A stretch of DNA of 64,000 nucleotides from Streptomyces sp. Z26 (GTDB taxonomy: Bacteria > Actinomycetota > Actinomycetes > Streptomycetales > Streptomycetaceae): NCBI RefSeq assembly GCF_003665095.1, contig NZ_RCHV01000002.1:1249501-1313500 (forward strand), written 5' to 3'. The translations under genes and the position numbers were made by a program. This document shows, one piece after another, positions 15,937-25,414 of the stretch. Numbering within the stretch: the first letter of the stretch is position 1; every line of letters starts with the position of its first letter. The notes under the pieces are model-generated. The model had not been told where the DNA came from. It was given only the letters and a program-made list of their open reading frames with translations, and did not search any database.

Positions 15937-17403
15937 TCAGCCCGCGGCCGTCGCCGCGTCCTCGTCCGGCACGCAGCGCCCGTCCTCCGTGCGGTACGTC
16001 CACCGGGGGCCCTCGGTGACCAGCTCGCGCACGGCCCGTACGAACCGGTCGACGTGCTCGTCGGGGGTGCCCGCGCCGAAGCTGGCCCGGACCGCGTTCA
16101 GCGACCGCTCGCCCGTGCCCGCGTCCGGCGCCGGGGCGCCGCCGCACTCGCCGGGCTCGTCGGGGGCGCCGCCGAGCAGGGCGCGCAGCAGCGGGTGCGC
16201 GCAGAACATGCCGTCGCGCACGCCGATGCCGTACTCGGCCGACAGCGCCGCCGCGAAGTGCGAGCTGTTCCAGCCGTCCACGACGAACGACAGCACCCCG
16301 ACCCGTTCCGCCTGCGGCCCGAAGAGGGACAGCACCCGTACGCCGGGGACGTCCGCGAGGCCGTCCAACACCCGCGCGAGGAGCCGCTGTTCGCGCCGTA
16401 CGAGCCGGTCGAACCCGGCCTCCTCCAGGGCGCGGCAGGCGGCGGCGAGGGCGTAGGCCCCGACGACGTTCGGTGAACCGGCCTCGTGCCGGGCCGCACC
16501 CGTGTGCCACTCGACGTCCAGCGCGCCGTCGGCGTCCCGGGCGACGCGCTTGCTGGCGCCGCCGCCCGCGAGGTACGGCTCGGCCGCGCGCAGCCAGTCC
16601 GTACGGCCCGCCAGCACGCCGGCGCCGAACGGCGCGTACAGCTTGTGCCCGGAGAACGCGACCCAGTCCACGTCGAGTTCGGTGACGTCCACCGGGTGGT
16701 GCGGCGCCAGCTGCGCCGCGTCCAGGACGATCCGGGCGCCGTGCCGGTGGGCGGCGGCGGCCAGTTCGCGTACGGGCCAGATCTCGCCCGTCACGTTGGA
16801 CGCGCCCGTCACGCACACCAGCTTCGGCCCGGCGGGCGCGGCGCGCAGCGCCTCGTCGAGGGCGGCGACGGCCTCGTCCGGCGTACGGGGCGCGCGCAGG
16901 CAGGTGGTGCGGTGGCCGCGCCACGGCAGCAGCGACGCGTGGTGCTCGGTCTCGAAGACGAACACCCGGGTGTCCGTGGGCAGCGCGCGGGCCAGCAGGT
17001 TCAGCGAGTCGGTGGTGGCCCGGGTGAAGACGACCTCGTCGTCCGGGCGGCAGCCGAGGAAGCGGGCGACGGTGGCCCGGCTCTCCTCGTACAGCCGCGT
17101 CGACACCTGCGACAGGTGCCCGGCGCCGCGGTGGACGCTGCCGTAGTACGGGGCGTACGCGGCGACGTCGTCCCAGACGCGCCGGAGGACGGGGGCGCTG
17201 GCGGCGTAGTCGAGGGCGGCGTAGAACACCTCGCCGCCGGTGACGAGGGGGGCGAGGACGTCGTCGCCGAGGACGGGCAGCGGGGCGTCCGTGGAGGCGC
17301 GGCGGCCGGTGGGCGCCGGGGAGGCGGGTGCGGGGGCGGTTCCGGGAGCGGTGCCGGTGGGCAGGGTGACGGGCTCACACAGGACGGCGGTATCCACGGA
17401 CAT
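15937..17403 (-). CDS. SufS-like class V aminotransferase (cysteine desulfurase family)
   Basis: The 488-residue PLP enzyme of fold type I has Lys254 as the Schiff-base lysine (FSGHKLYAPFG), an Asp228 pyridine contact (IVLDAAQLAPH) and the stacking His of ETEHH at 154-155. Cys401 in VRDGMFCAHPLL aligns with the catalytic Cys of SufS-type desulfurases (RTGHHCxxPL). It could remove sulfur or selenium from cysteine or a related thiol compound. The gene is preceded by a SAM-IV riboswitch, which ties it to sulfur amino acid status and not simply to Fe-S assembly. The first 45 residues are a Pro/Ala extension. ATG 17403 follows GAGGGAG. No suf operon surrounds it, so a role in methionine/cysteine recycling is plausible but unproven. 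Confidence 0.87.
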   Translation of the reverse strand: MSVDTAVLCEPVTLPTGTAPGTAPAPASPAPTGRRASTDAPLPVLGDDVLAPLVTGGEVFYAALDYAASAPVLRRVWDDVAAYAPYYGSVHRGAGHLSQVSTRLYEESRATVARFLGCRPDDEVVFTRATTDSLNLLARALPTDTRVFVFETEHHASLLPWRGHRTTCLRAPRTPDEAVAALDEALRAAPAGPKLVCVTGASNVTGEIWPVRELAAAAHRHGARIVLDAAQLAPHHPVDVTELDVDWVAFSGHKLYAPFGAGVLAGRTDWLRAAEPYLAGGGASKRVARDADGALDVEWHTGAARHEAGSPNVVGAYALAAACRALEEAGFDRLVRREQRLLARVLDGLADVPGVRVLSLFGPQAERVGVLSFVVDGWNSSHFAAALSAEYGIGVRDGMFCAHPLLRALLGGAPDEPGECGGAPAPDAGTGERSLNAVRASFGAGTPDEHVDRFVRAVRELVTEGPRWTYRTEDGRCVPDEDAATAAG

Positions 17404-17439
17404 GACGACGGCACTCCCTCAAGGGCCAGGACCCCTGGC

Positions 17440-17567
17440 GTGAGGAGTCCGCGCTTGCCGCAGACCTCGCTGCCTGCGGCCCGGTCATCACCCGGGGCAC
17501 CCCGCCACGGAAGGAGGGTTGCCGGACAGCGGGCCGGGGCCTTGATCGCTGTCACTCGTGACCTGCC
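17440..17567 (-). promoter_or_regulatory. SAM-IV riboswitch
   Basis: On the minus strand the leader contains the SAM-I-like core. It opens with GTCACGAGTGACAGC. CTGTCCGGCAACC and GGGGTGCCCCGGGTGATGACC follow, and GCGGCAAGCGCGGAC closes the 3' pseudoknot region. This order and the 3' arm match the actinomycete SAM-IV class. S-adenosylmethionine binding should lower expression of the SufS-like gene whose ATG lies about 37 nt downstream. Confidence 0.9.
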
Positions 17568-17666
17568 GAAGAGTGTGCCACAGCTCCGGCCGAGGGCTGA
17601 AGTCGCCGTCCACGTGGTGGACACGGGCCCGGTGCCACGGGCCCTCCGGCGCACCCGGAGACGTAC

Positions 17667-17704
17667 GGCGGCGCCCCGGGACGTACGGTCCCCGGGGCGC
17701 CGCC
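17667..17704 (-). terminator. trpD terminator hairpin
   Basis: GGCGGCGCCCCGGG (17667-17680) pairs with CCCGGGGCGCCGCC (17691-17704), a perfect 14-bp stem, starting 6 nt beyond the trpD stop codon. Confidence 0.75.
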
Positions 17705-17709
17705 GCGCC

Positions 17710-18774
17710 TCACGCGTTGCTCGCGGCCACCCAGCGTTCCAGCGCCGCCTTCGCCGCGCCCGAGTCGACGGACTCCGCCGCGCGGGCCGCGCCCGCCGCG
17801 ATCCGGTCCGCCAGCGGCCCGTCCGACGGCTCCAGGGCGACGAGCGCCGCACCCGCGTTCAGCAGCACCGCGTCCCGTACGGGCCCGTGCTCACCGTCCA
17901 GCAGCCGCCGCGCCACGTCCGCGTTGTACGCGGCGTCCGCCCCGCGCAGCGCCTCCACCGGCACCAGGTCGACGCCCAGGTCCCGGGGGTCGAACGACTC
18001 GCGAAGCACGGCACCGTCCCGTACGGTCCAGACCGTCGAGGTGGCCGTCGTCGTCAGCTCGTCCAGCCCGTCGTCACCGCGGAACACCAGCGCGGACGAG
18101 CCGCGTTCCGCGAGCACCCCGGCGAGGATGGGCGCCATCCGGGCGTCCGCGACGCCGGTGGCCTGGGCCCGTACGCGGGCCGGGTTCGTCAGCGGGCCGA
18201 GGAAGTTGAACGACGTCGGGATGCCCAACTCCCGCCGCGCGCCCGCCACATGACGCAGCGACGGGTGGAACTTCACCGCGAAGCAGAACGTGATCCCGGC
18301 TTCCTCCGCGACCTCCGCCACCCGCTTCGGCGTCAGCTCCAGATTGACGCCCAGCTTCTCCAGCACGTCGGACGCGCCGCTCGCGGAGGACGCCGCGCGG
18401 TTGCCGTGCTTGACGACGCGGGCGCCCGTACCGGCCACGACGATCGCCGCCATGGTGGAGATGTTGACCGTACGGGCGCGGTCGCCACCGGTGCCGACGA
18501 TGTCGACGGTCGGGCCGGGCACCTCGATGACGTTGGCGTGGGCGTACATCGTCCGGACGAGCCCGGAGATCTCCTCCACCGTCTCGCCCTTGGCCCGCAG
18601 CGCCACCGCGAAGCCCGCGATCTGCGCGTCCGTCGCCTCCCCGCGCATGATCCGGTCCATCGCCCAGGCCGTCGCGTCCGCGTCCAGGTCCTGGCCGGCG
18701 AGCAGGGCGCTCAGTACGTCCGGCCACGAGCGGGCCGCCGTGGTGTCGCCTCCAGCGGGGGTCGCAACGCTCAT
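17710..18774 (-). CDS. trpD: anthranilate phosphoribosyltransferase
   Basis: The 354-residue enzyme joins anthranilate to PRPP, the second step of tryptophan synthesis. The PRPP-binding loop GTGGD is at 94-98, KHGNRAAS at 122-129, and the anthranilate-site region LGPLTNPAR follows. Length matches the family (about 340-350). ATG 18774 follows AGGAG. It stands alone, with a terminator after it and no other trp gene beside it; the first-step enzyme is encoded 11 kb away behind an attenuator. No leader peptide with Trp codons is visible here, so the two steps seem to be regulated separately. Confidence 0.96.
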   Translation of the reverse strand: MSVATPAGGDTTAARSWPDVLSALLAGQDLDADATAWAMDRIMRGEATDAQIAGFAVALRAKGETVEEISGLVRTMYAHANVIEVPGPTVDIVGTGGDRARTVNISTMAAIVVAGTGARVVKHGNRAASSASGASDVLEKLGVNLELTPKRVAEVAEEAGITFCFAVKFHPSLRHVAGARRELGIPTSFNFLGPLTNPARVRAQATGVADARMAPILAGVLAERGSSALVFRGDDGLDELTTTATSTVWTVRDGAVLRESFDPRDLGVDLVPVEALRGADAAYNADVARRLLDGEHGPVRDAVLLNAGAALVALEPSDGPLADRIAAGAARAAESVDSGAAKAALERWVAASNA

Positions 18775-18905
18775 GGGATCACTCCTGGCCTGGGTGGAGG
18801 GTACGGCTGGTTCGGTGCCGCGTACGTCCGGCGCGGTACGTCCGGCGCGGCTGGCCGCAAGCCTAGCCGCGCGCGGGCGGCGCGGGGCGCGCTGCCCCGC
18901 ACACG

Positions 18906-18955
18906 CCGCGGGCCCCGGCCCCCGTACGTGGTGTACGGAGGGCCGGGGCCCGCGG
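18906..18955 (-). terminator. qcrCAB operon terminator
   Basis: CCGCGGGCCCCGGCCC (18906-18921) pairs with GGGCCGGGGCCCGCGG (18940-18955), a perfect 16-bp stem, about 32 nt past the qcrB stop. Confidence 0.8.
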
Positions 18956-18986
18956 TGCGGCGCGCCGCGCGGCGGCGTGCCGGGGA

Positions 18987-20636
18987 TCAGTGGTGGCCGT
19001 GGCCGCTCGTGATCTCCTTGTACTCCTCGGCGGTCGGCTTGGCGATCTGCGCGTCCTCGCCGTAGTAGCCCTTGGACAGCCGCGCCCTGAGCTTCTCGAC
19101 GGGGCCGACCTTGCGCCGTACGCCGTGCTCGTCCGTGTCCGGTCCGATCTCGGTGGGCCGGTACTGCTCGTGCGCGGTGAGCGTGTGCAGGTCCTCCTGC
19201 GCCAGCGGCTCGTGCACCTCGATGAACTCGCCGTGCGGCAGCCGCTTGATGATGCCCGACTCCCGTCCGTGCAGCACCTTCTCGCGGTCCTTGCGCTGGA
19301 GTCCCAGACAGATCCGCTTGGTGATGATGAACGTGAGGACGGGGACCACGAAGAAGCCGATCCGGACGAACCACGTGATCGCGTTGATCGACAGATGGAA
19401 GAACTGCGCGACCACGTCGTTGCCGCCACCGATCAGCAGCACCAGGTACGCGGCGATCCAGGCGGCGCCGAAGCCCGTACGCGTCGGTACGTTCCGCGGC
19501 CGGTCCAGGATGTGGTGCTCGCGCTTGTCCCCGGTCACCCACGACTCGACGAACGGGTAGACCGCGATCGCCGTGAGCACCACCGGCAGCAGCATCAGCG
19601 GGATGAACACGCCCATCACGAGCGTGTGCCCCCAGATGTTGATCTCCCACCCGGGCATGAAGCGGATCAGGCCCTCGGGGAAGCCCATGTACCAGTCGGG
19701 CTGCGCGTTGGTGGACACCTGGTCCGGGCGGTACGGGCCGAGCACCCAGATCGGGTTGATCGTGAAGGTCGCGGCGATCATCGCGATGACACCGAAGACC
19801 AGGAAGAAGAACCCGCCCGCCTTGGCCATGTAGACCGGCAGCAGGGGCATGCCGACGACGTTCTTGTTGGTCTTGCCCGGACCCGCCCACTGGGTGTGCT
19901 TGTGGTAGAAGACCAGGATCAGATGCGCCGTCAGCAGGCCGAGCATGATGCCCGGCAGCAGCAGCACGTGGATCGCGAAGAAGCGCGGGATGATGTCGTG
20001 CCCGGGGAACTCGCCGCCGAACAGGAACATCGCCACGTACGTGCCGACCACCGGCGTCGACAGGATCGCGCCGTGCATGAAGCGGATACCGGTGCCGGAC
20101 AGCAGGTCGTCGGGGAGCGAGTAGCCCGTCAGGCCGGTGAACATGCCGAGGATGAGCAGCAGGAAGCCGAACATCCAGTTCAGCTCGCGCGGCTTGCGGA
20201 AGGCGCCGGTGAAGAACACCCGCATCATGTGCATCAGCATGGCCGCGATGAAGATCAGCGCGCCCCAGTGGTGGATCTGCCGGATCAGCAGCCCGCCCCG
20301 CACGTCGAAGCTGATGTCCAGCGTCGACGCGTACGCCTCGGACATCACGACGCCGTGCATCGGCACGTACGAGCCGTGGTACTCGATCTCACCCATGCTC
20401 GGCGTGAAGAACAGCGTCAGGTACACGCCGGTCAGGATGATGATGATGAAGCTGTAGAGCGCGATCTCGCCGAGCATGAAGGACCAGTGGTCCGGGAAGA
20501 TCTTGCGCATGTTGGCCTTGGCCAGGGTGTAGATCCCCAACCGGCCGTCGGCCCAGTCCGCGACCTTCTCGCCCGCGGGAGCCTTGCGCTTGCCCGGCGC
20601 TCCCGCGCCGGGTGCGTTGGTGGTCGTCGTACTCAT
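18987..20636 (-). CDS. qcrB: cytochrome bc1 complex cytochrome b subunit
   Basis: The 549-residue membrane subunit of the menaquinol:cytochrome c reductase has the heme b ligands in [21 protein letters not shown] and [21 protein letters not shown], and a PDWY (Qo-site PEWY-like) motif in [13 protein letters not shown]. About nine helices span residues 45-420, followed by a cytoplasmic tail of more than 100 residues typical of actinobacteria. ATG 20636 overlaps the qcrA stop codon by ATGA, so translation is coupled. It forms a supercomplex with the aa3 oxidase encoded nearby (ctaC-F), as known for actinobacteria lacking soluble cytochrome c. Confidence 0.97.
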   Translation of the reverse strand: MSTTTTNAPGAGAPGKRKAPAGEKVADWADGRLGIYTLAKANMRKIFPDHWSFMLGEIALYSFIIIILTGVYLTLFFTPSMGEIEYHGSYVPMHGVVMSEAYASTLDISFDVRGGLLIRQIHHWGALIFIAAMLMHMMRVFFTGAFRKPRELNWMFGFLLLILGMFTGLTGYSLPDDLLSGTGIRFMHGAILSTPVVGTYVAMFLFGGEFPGHDIIPRFFAIHVLLLPGIMLGLLTAHLILVFYHKHTQWAGPGKTNKNVVGMPLLPVYMAKAGGFFFLVFGVIAMIAATFTINPIWVLGPYRPDQVSTNAQPDWYMGFPEGLIRFMPGWEINIWGHTLVMGVFIPLMLLPVVLTAIAVYPFVESWVTGDKREHHILDRPRNVPTRTGFGAAWIAAYLVLLIGGGNDVVAQFFHLSINAITWFVRIGFFVVPVLTFIITKRICLGLQRKDREKVLHGRESGIIKRLPHGEFIEVHEPLAQEDLHTLTAHEQYRPTEIGPDTDEHGVRRKVGPVEKLRARLSKGYYGEDAQIAKPTAEEYKEITSGHGHH

Positions 20637-21721
20637 CCGCGCTCCCAGAAGGCCGGGCCGACAGGCTCCGCGAAGTCGCCCTGCGCTTCGAGGTAGCCGT
20701 CCTTGTTGACGCTGATCTTCAGCTGCGGCAGCGGGTGGCCCGCGGGGCCGAACAGCACCCGCGCGCCGTCGGAAAGGTCGAACGTCGACTGGTGGCACGG
20801 GCAGAGCACGTGGTGCGTCTGCTGCTCGTAGAGGCTGACCGGGCAGCCGACGTGGGTGCAGATCTTCGAGTAGGCGAGGATGCCCTCGTGGGACCAGTCC
20901 AGGGACCGCTTGTCCTTGATGTCGTCCGGCTCGATGCGGACGAGCATCAGGGCGGCCTTGGCGATCTCCGTGGCGAAGTCGTGGTCCTCGCGCTCCAGGC
21001 CCTCGGGCTTGGCGAAGGCCAGCGAGCCGACGACGATGTCCTCGGGCTTCAGCGGCTCGTTGGTGTTCTCGTTGATCAGCAGCTTGCCCTTTTTCCAGGC
21101 CGTGTGCCGCATCTTCGTGCCGGGCAGCGGACCGAGGTCGCGCAGCAGGACCAGGCCGGAGAGCGGCAGCAGCGTCAGCGCGCCGAGCATGGTGTGCCGC
21201 ACCAGCTTGCGCCGACCGAGCTGCGACTCCTCGGCGCCCTGCCGGAAGTCGGCCAGCACCTTCTGCTTGACCTCGGGCTCCGCCTCGATCGGGTGGCGCT
21301 CGTCGGCGATCTCCACGTCCGACATGAGCGTGCGGGCCCAGTGGACCGCCGCCGCGCCGATGCAGAAGAGGGCCATGCCGAGGCTGAGGCCCAGCGACAG
21401 GTTCAGCGCGCTGACGTGGCCCAGCGGCCAGACGTAGACGATCTTGTCGATCGGGAACGCCACGTACGACGCGATGAAGGCGACCGTGGCCAGCATCGAC
21501 ACGGTGAACAGCAGCGCGACGGTGCGCTCGGAGCGCCGCGCCGCCCGCTCGTCGATGTCCTGCACCCGGTGCTCGTGCGGGGGGAGTCCGGGGTCCGCGA
21601 AGGGGTCCTCGTCCAGTACGGCCACGCTGTGGCCCTGGTGCCCGTGCTCACCGGGGAGTTTCTCGTTCTCTGGCACGATCTCGTCAGATCCAGTTCCGTG
21701 GGATCCAGTCTCACTGCTCAT
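20633..21721 (-). CDS. qcrA: Rieske iron-sulfur subunit of cytochrome bc1
   Basis: The 362-residue Rieske protein has three N-terminal membrane helices (between about residues 65 and 210), as is typical in actinobacteria. It has a C-terminal 2Fe-2S domain with box I CTHVGC (Cys288, His290, Cys293) and box II CPCHQS (Cys307, Cys309, His310). Cys288, His290, Cys307 and His310 should bind the cluster; Cys293-Cys309 should form the disulfide. Twin Arg residues (LGRRKLVRH) before the third helix fit Tat-dependent translocation of the folded domain, a known feature of these proteins. Both ends overlap neighbours by ATGA (qcrC upstream, qcrB downstream). Confidence 0.97.
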   Translation of the reverse strand: MSSETGSHGTGSDEIVPENEKLPGEHGHQGHSVAVLDEDPFADPGLPPHEHRVQDIDERAARRSERTVALLFTVSMLATVAFIASYVAFPIDKIVYVWPLGHVSALNLSLGLSLGMALFCIGAAAVHWARTLMSDVEIADERHPIEAEPEVKQKVLADFRQGAEESQLGRRKLVRHTMLGALTLLPLSGLVLLRDLGPLPGTKMRHTAWKKGKLLINENTNEPLKPEDIVVGSLAFAKPEGLEREDHDFATEIAKAALMLVRIEPDDIKDKRSLDWSHEGILAYSKICTHVGCPVSLYEQQTHHVLCPCHQSTFDLSDGARVLFGPAGHPLPQLKISVNKDGYLEAQGDFAEPVGPAFWERG

Positions 21722-22530
21722 GACTTCTTGGCCTTTGCGGTCCGCGCTGCGACCCAGATGGCGACGGCCACCAGCGAACCGAGACCGAACACCCAGCCGA
21801 ACAGGCCCTCGCTGACCGGGCCGAAGCCGCCGAGCTTGTAACCGCCGGGGGTCTCCGCCTCGTCGCTGTTGACCGTCTTCAGGTAGGCGATGACGTCGCC
21901 CTTGTCCTTCTGGGTCAGCACCGTGTCGGGGAAGGACGGCATGTTCTGCGGGCCGGTCTGCATCGCCTCGTAGGCGTGCTTCTTGCTGACGTCACCGAGG
22001 TCGGGCGCGAACTTGCCCTTCGAGAGGGCGCCGCCCTCACCGGTGAAGTTGTGGCACTGCGCGCAGTTGGTGCGGAACAGCTCGCCACCGTTCGCCAGGT
22101 CGGCGCCGTTGGGGTCGTACTGCTCCTTGTTCGGCACGCTGGGGCCGGGGCCGAGCGAGGCGATGTAGGCCGCGAGCTGGTCGGTCTCCGCCTGCGTGTA
22201 CTTCGCCTGCTTCTTCGGCACCTGGGCGCCGGGCTGCTGCGCGGGCATCCGGCCGGTGCCGACCTGGAAGTCCACGGCGGCGGCGCCGACACCGGTGAGG
22301 CTCGGGCCGTCGCTCGTGCCCTTGCCCCCGGTCCCGTGGCAGCTGGCGCAGCCGACGGTGTAGAGCTTCTTGCCCTCGTCGATGGCGAGGGAGGAGCTCG
22401 ACCCCTGGTCGGCCTTGGCCTCGTCCGCCGGGGCGAGCGCGGTATACAGCCCCCCGGTGGCCGCCAGCGCGAAGAGTAGGACGACGAGCGCCGCCAGCGG
22501 ATGGCGCCGTCGTGCGGAGAGCTTTTTCAC
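21718..22530 (-). CDS. qcrC: diheme cytochrome c subunit of cytochrome bc1
   Basis: The 270-residue cytochrome cc has two heme c sites, CASCH (61-65) and CAQCH (156-160). An N-terminal membrane anchor or signal lies at about 10-33, and there is a C-terminal helix at about 245-262. It replaces a separate cytochrome c by carrying electrons from the Rieske cluster to the CuA site of CtaC. It is the first gene of the qcrCAB set, 86 bp after ctaE, and overlaps qcrA by ATGA. The ATG at 22530 lies in a short gap without a strong promoter, so ctaE-qcrCAB is likely one operon. Confidence 0.97.
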   Translation of the reverse strand: MKKLSARRRHPLAALVVLLFALAATGGLYTALAPADEAKADQGSSSSLAIDEGKKLYTVGCASCHGTGGKGTSDGPSLTGVGAAAVDFQVGTGRMPAQQPGAQVPKKQAKYTQAETDQLAAYIASLGPGPSVPNKEQYDPNGADLANGGELFRTNCAQCHNFTGEGGALSKGKFAPDLGDVSKKHAYEAMQTGPQNMPSFPDTVLTQKDKGDVIAYLKTVNSDEAETPGGYKLGGFGPVSEGLFGWVFGLGSLVAVAIWVAARTAKAKKS

Positions 22531-22616
22531 GGATTACCCCGGTGTCAGGATCTTCTGCGTCGGTGCTTCTGGCTGTGTCTGCGGTGGTCTGCGGCCGAGG
22601 AGGCGGGCCGCCAGGC

Positions 22617-23228
22617 TCACTTGATCAGGTAGATCGTGGCGAAGAGGCCGATCCAGACGACATCGACGAAGTGCCAGTAGTAGGACACGACGATGGCCGC
22701 AGTGGCCTGTTGATGCGTGAACCGTTTCGCCGCGTACGTCCTGCCCAGCACGAGCAGGAACGCGAAGAGGCCACCCGTCACGTGCATCCCGTGGAAACCG
22801 GTGGTCAGGTAGAACGCCGATCCGTAGGGATCAGAGGACAGGGAGAGTCCCTCGTGCTTGACCAGCTCCGTGTACTCGAAGACCTGGCCGCCGATGAAGA
22901 TCGCACCCATGATGAAGGTGACGATGAACCACCCCCGGAGCTTCTTCACGTCGCCGCGCTCGGCCGCGAACACACCGAGTTGGCAGGTGAGGGAGGAGAG
23001 CACCAGGACCGTGGTGTTGGCCGCCGAGAACGGCACGTTCAGCGCCTCGGCGTGCTCCTTCCAGAAGTCGGCACCCGTCACCGACCGCAGGGTGAAGTAC
23101 ATCGCGAAGAGGGCCGCGAAGAACATCAGCTCGGAACTCAGCCAGATGATGGTTCCGACGCTGGTGAGGTTCGGTCGGTTGACCGACGGGTGCGCGTGCC
23201 CGGTTTCTACTGCTGTTGCTGTCGCCAC
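22617..23228 (-). CDS. ctaE: cytochrome c oxidase subunit III
   Basis: The 203-residue subunit III has five membrane helices, with family blocks such as [31 protein letters not shown] and [15 protein letters not shown] near the end. It stabilises the aa3 oxidase core. GTG 23228 is the only reasonable start. It has no ribosome site, but a CATAAT -10 hexamer lies 6 nt upstream, predicting a leaderless transcript. That -10 is inside a perfect 7-1-7 palindrome (23230-23244), a possible operator. The gene heads the ctaE-qcrCAB operon, so control here would set the level of the whole bc1 complex. Confidence 0.96.
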   Translation of the reverse strand: MATATAVETGHAHPSVNRPNLTSVGTIIWLSSELMFFAALFAMYFTLRSVTGADFWKEHAEALNVPFSAANTTVLVLSSLTCQLGVFAAERGDVKKLRGWFIVTFIMGAIFIGGQVFEYTELVKHEGLSLSSDPYGSAFYLTTGFHGMHVTGGLFAFLLVLGRTYAAKRFTHQQATAAIVVSYYWHFVDVVWIGLFATIYLIK

Positions 23229-23229
23229 G

Positions 23230-23244
23230 CCGACATTATGTCGG
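23230..23244 (-). promoter_or_regulatory. ctaE promoter -10 within a 7-1-7 palindrome
   Basis: CCGACAT-T-ATGTCGG (plus-strand reading) is a perfect inverted repeat. On the minus strand it contains CATAAT (23240-23235), ending 6 nt before the GTG of ctaE. A protein bound here would block a leaderless promoter. I do not recognise the regulator. Confidence 0.55.
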
Positions 23245-23414
23245 TCGCTTATCGCGGCCTCACTTCCGGGGGTGCCGTTCGGTGTGTCCGACCGTCCTGC
23301 GCTGCTCAAACGCGTGTCCGGCAGGCCCTGGGCTGCGGTGTTGACGCGGGCCCGCAGGGAGTAGCATCCCGGGCAGGCAGGGGAAGTTCGACGAGAACGA
23401 CACGCGGAGGAACG

Positions 23415-23825
23415 ATGGAGCCGACCGCCACGGTGCTGGTCTACAGCGACGACGCCAACACCCGCGAGCAGGTGCGGCTCGCCGCGGGGCGGCGCCCCGC
23501 CTCCGACGTGCGGCAGGTCGAGTACCTGGAGTGCGCGACCCTCCCGGCGGTGCTGTCCGCGCTGGAGGAGTACCGGATCGACGTCTGCGTGCTGGACGGC
23601 GAGGCCGCGCCGGCGGGCGGCATGGGTGTCTGCCGACAGATCAAGGACGAGATCTTCGACTGCCCGCCGGTCCTGCTCCTCATCGGCCGCCCCCAGGACG
23701 CCTGGCTGGCCACCTGGAGCCGCGCCGAGGCCGCCGTCTCGCACCCGGTGGAGCCGGTCGCGTTCGCGGACGCCCTCGCGGGTCTGCTGCGCGAGGAGGA
23801 GCGGTCGGGCGCGGGAGCGGCTTGA
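23415..23825 (+). CDS. stand-alone receiver-like protein with degenerate active site
   Basis: The 136-residue protein has a CheY-like receiver fold and nothing else. It has the acidic pair Asp12-Asp13 and candidate phosphoacceptor Asp61 ([10 protein letters not shown]). However, the conserved Lys-Pro near the C-terminus is replaced by His-Pro (AVSHPVEP), and the Ser/Thr position reads LLLIG. Phosphorylation may therefore be weak or absent. ATG 23415 follows GGAGG by 4 nt. It lies between ctaE (divergent) and an L,D-transpeptidase gene (convergent), inside the conserved respiratory block. Its output partner is unknown; a role in respiratory or wall control is only suggested by position. Confidence 0.8.
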   Translation: MEPTATVLVYSDDANTREQVRLAAGRRPASDVRQVEYLECATLPAVLSALEEYRIDVCVLDGEAAPAGGMGVCRQIKDEIFDCPPVLLLIGRPQDAWLATWSRAEAAVSHPVEPVAFADALAGLLREEERSGAGAA

Positions 23826-23964
23826 CGTACGGCACGCGGGGCGCGGCCCGGCGTACGGGCTCCGGTCGGTGAACGTCCGCCGTTCCCACCGGAGTCCACG
23901 CCGGGCGCCTTCGCTCCGGCCCTCTTCGTCGCAAGCCGCCCGCCGTCGTGTCACAGCCCGCGGC

Positions 23965-25224
23965 TCAGCTCTCGAACCGGAGTCGTCCGGGGCCGTTCCG
24001 TACGTGCTCGGCGTCCGCGCCGCCGGTCAGCGCGCTGCCGCGGCGCCACTCCTTCCAAGAGAGGTTCCAGTCGCCGAAGCCGTTGTCGAACGGGTCCATG
24101 CGGTCGCCGGAGCCGTTGACGTAGCGCACCACGTCGCCGCGCCGGACCAGTTCGTAGAACCAGCGGGCGTTCGCCGTGCTCATGCCCGTGCAGCCGTGGC
24201 TGACGTTGGCGGAGCCCTGCGAGCCCGTCGACCAGGGCGCGGCGTGCACGAACTCGCCGCTGCGCGTGACCTGCGTGTTCCAGTGCACCGGCAGGTCGTA
24301 CGACTCGGAGCTGCCCTCCGGTATGCCGATGCTGGTGCCCTGCATCCGGATGAACGGCTGCTTCCCGAGCACCACCTTGGTGCCGTTCCGCGTCTCGAAG
24401 CCCGACTTGCCCGTGGTCACCGGCAGCGTGCGCAGGTGCTTCCCGTTCCGCCGTACGGACATGGTGTGCGCGCTCATGTCCACCAGCGCCTCGACGCGCG
24501 CCCCCGTACGGATCGTCAGCGGTCTGGTGTCGCCGCCGCGCAGGCCGTCGCGGATGCCGACGCCGCCGAGTGACGAGCTGACCGTGACGGTGGCGTGCGT
24601 GGGCCAGAAGCCCTTCGGCCGGTAGTGCAGCGTCCGGCCGTCCACCCAGTGCCAGGCGCCCTCCGTACGCGGCGTGGACTCGACGCGCAGCGCCCGTTCC
24701 ACGGTCCGGCGCTCCCCCGCGCCGCGCATCCGGTGGCTCAACTCCGCGACGAGCGGCTGCCCGACGCCGTACGTGCCGCGCTCCGGGCCGAACGTCACGC
24801 CGAGCCTGCGGCCGTCGGCGGGCTTCGTCTGGAAGCGCAGGGTGCGGCTGCCGGGTGCGCCGTCGCCGTTCTCGGTGCTGACCACCACCGTGTAGCGGAC
24901 ACCGGCGGCCAACGGTGACGTCGAGCGCCAGCGGTCGCCGTCCGACGACAGCTTTCCGGCGAGGCGGCGGCCCGCCGCGTCGGTGGCGAGGACGTCCGTG
25001 ATGCGCGACCCGGAGCCGGACGCGGTCACTTCGAGGGGTTCGCGGGAGTCGACGCGGCCGCCGTCCTCCGCCGCGTCGGCGTTGACGACGACCTGGTCGC
25101 CCGCGTCGTAGGGTGCCGCGGCGAGCGGGCTGGAGTCGCCGCCGCAGGCGGTGAGCCCCGCCGCCAGGGGCCCGACTATCAGGGCGCAGGCCAGGGCCTT
25201 CCGGCACTTCGGTCGAGGTGTCAT
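23965..25224 (-). CDS. L,D-transpeptidase lipoprotein (Ig-like + YkuD)
   Basis: The 419-residue lipoprotein has a signal peptide ending in the lipobox LTAC (Cys27). Ig-like domains follow (about 40-255), and then a YkuD catalytic domain with [10 protein letters not shown], where His343 and Cys345 belong to the active-site motif HGCxxM. It should make 3-3 cross-links in peptidoglycan from outside the membrane, like mycobacterial LdtMt2-type enzymes, which share the Ig-YkuD layout. A C-terminal extension after the Cys (about 70 residues) contains [11 protein letters not shown]. The gene lies 190 bp downstream of ctaF, separated by a strong terminator, so it needs its own promoter. Confidence 0.93.
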   Translation of the reverse strand: MTPRPKCRKALACALIVGPLAAGLTACGGDSSPLAAAPYDAGDQVVVNADAAEDGGRVDSREPLEVTASGSGSRITDVLATDAAGRRLAGKLSSDGDRWRSTSPLAAGVRYTVVVSTENGDGAPGSRTLRFQTKPADGRRLGVTFGPERGTYGVGQPLVAELSHRMRGAGERRTVERALRVESTPRTEGAWHWVDGRTLHYRPKGFWPTHATVTVSSSLGGVGIRDGLRGGDTRPLTIRTGARVEALVDMSAHTMSVRRNGKHLRTLPVTTGKSGFETRNGTKVVLGKQPFIRMQGTSIGIPEGSSESYDLPVHWNTQVTRSGEFVHAAPWSTGSQGSANVSHGCTGMSTANARWFYELVRRGDVVRYVNGSGDRMDPFDNGFGDWNLSWKEWRRGSALTGGADAEHVRNGPGRLRFES

Positions 25225-25338
25225 GTGCCCAGCGTCGGGGACACCGACCCGTACGGTCCTGCTGGACTCCTGCGAACGGGTGCCCCCGCCCGCCCCACCT
25301 CCCGTACGGCGCCCGCCCCGCGCTCCCCCGGGTACGAC

Positions 25339-25369
25339 GACGGCCCGGGTCGCGGGGACCCGGGCCGTC
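25339..25369 (-). terminator. ctaCDF operon terminator
   Basis: GACGGCCCGGGTC (25339-25351) pairs with GACCCGGGCCGTC (25357-25369), a perfect 13-bp stem with a 5-nt loop, about 46 nt beyond the ctaF stop. Confidence 0.75.
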
Positions 25370-25414
25370 GGCGTGGTGCTTCCGCGCGGCCGCCTCAGCG
25401 GACGCGGGTGGCGG

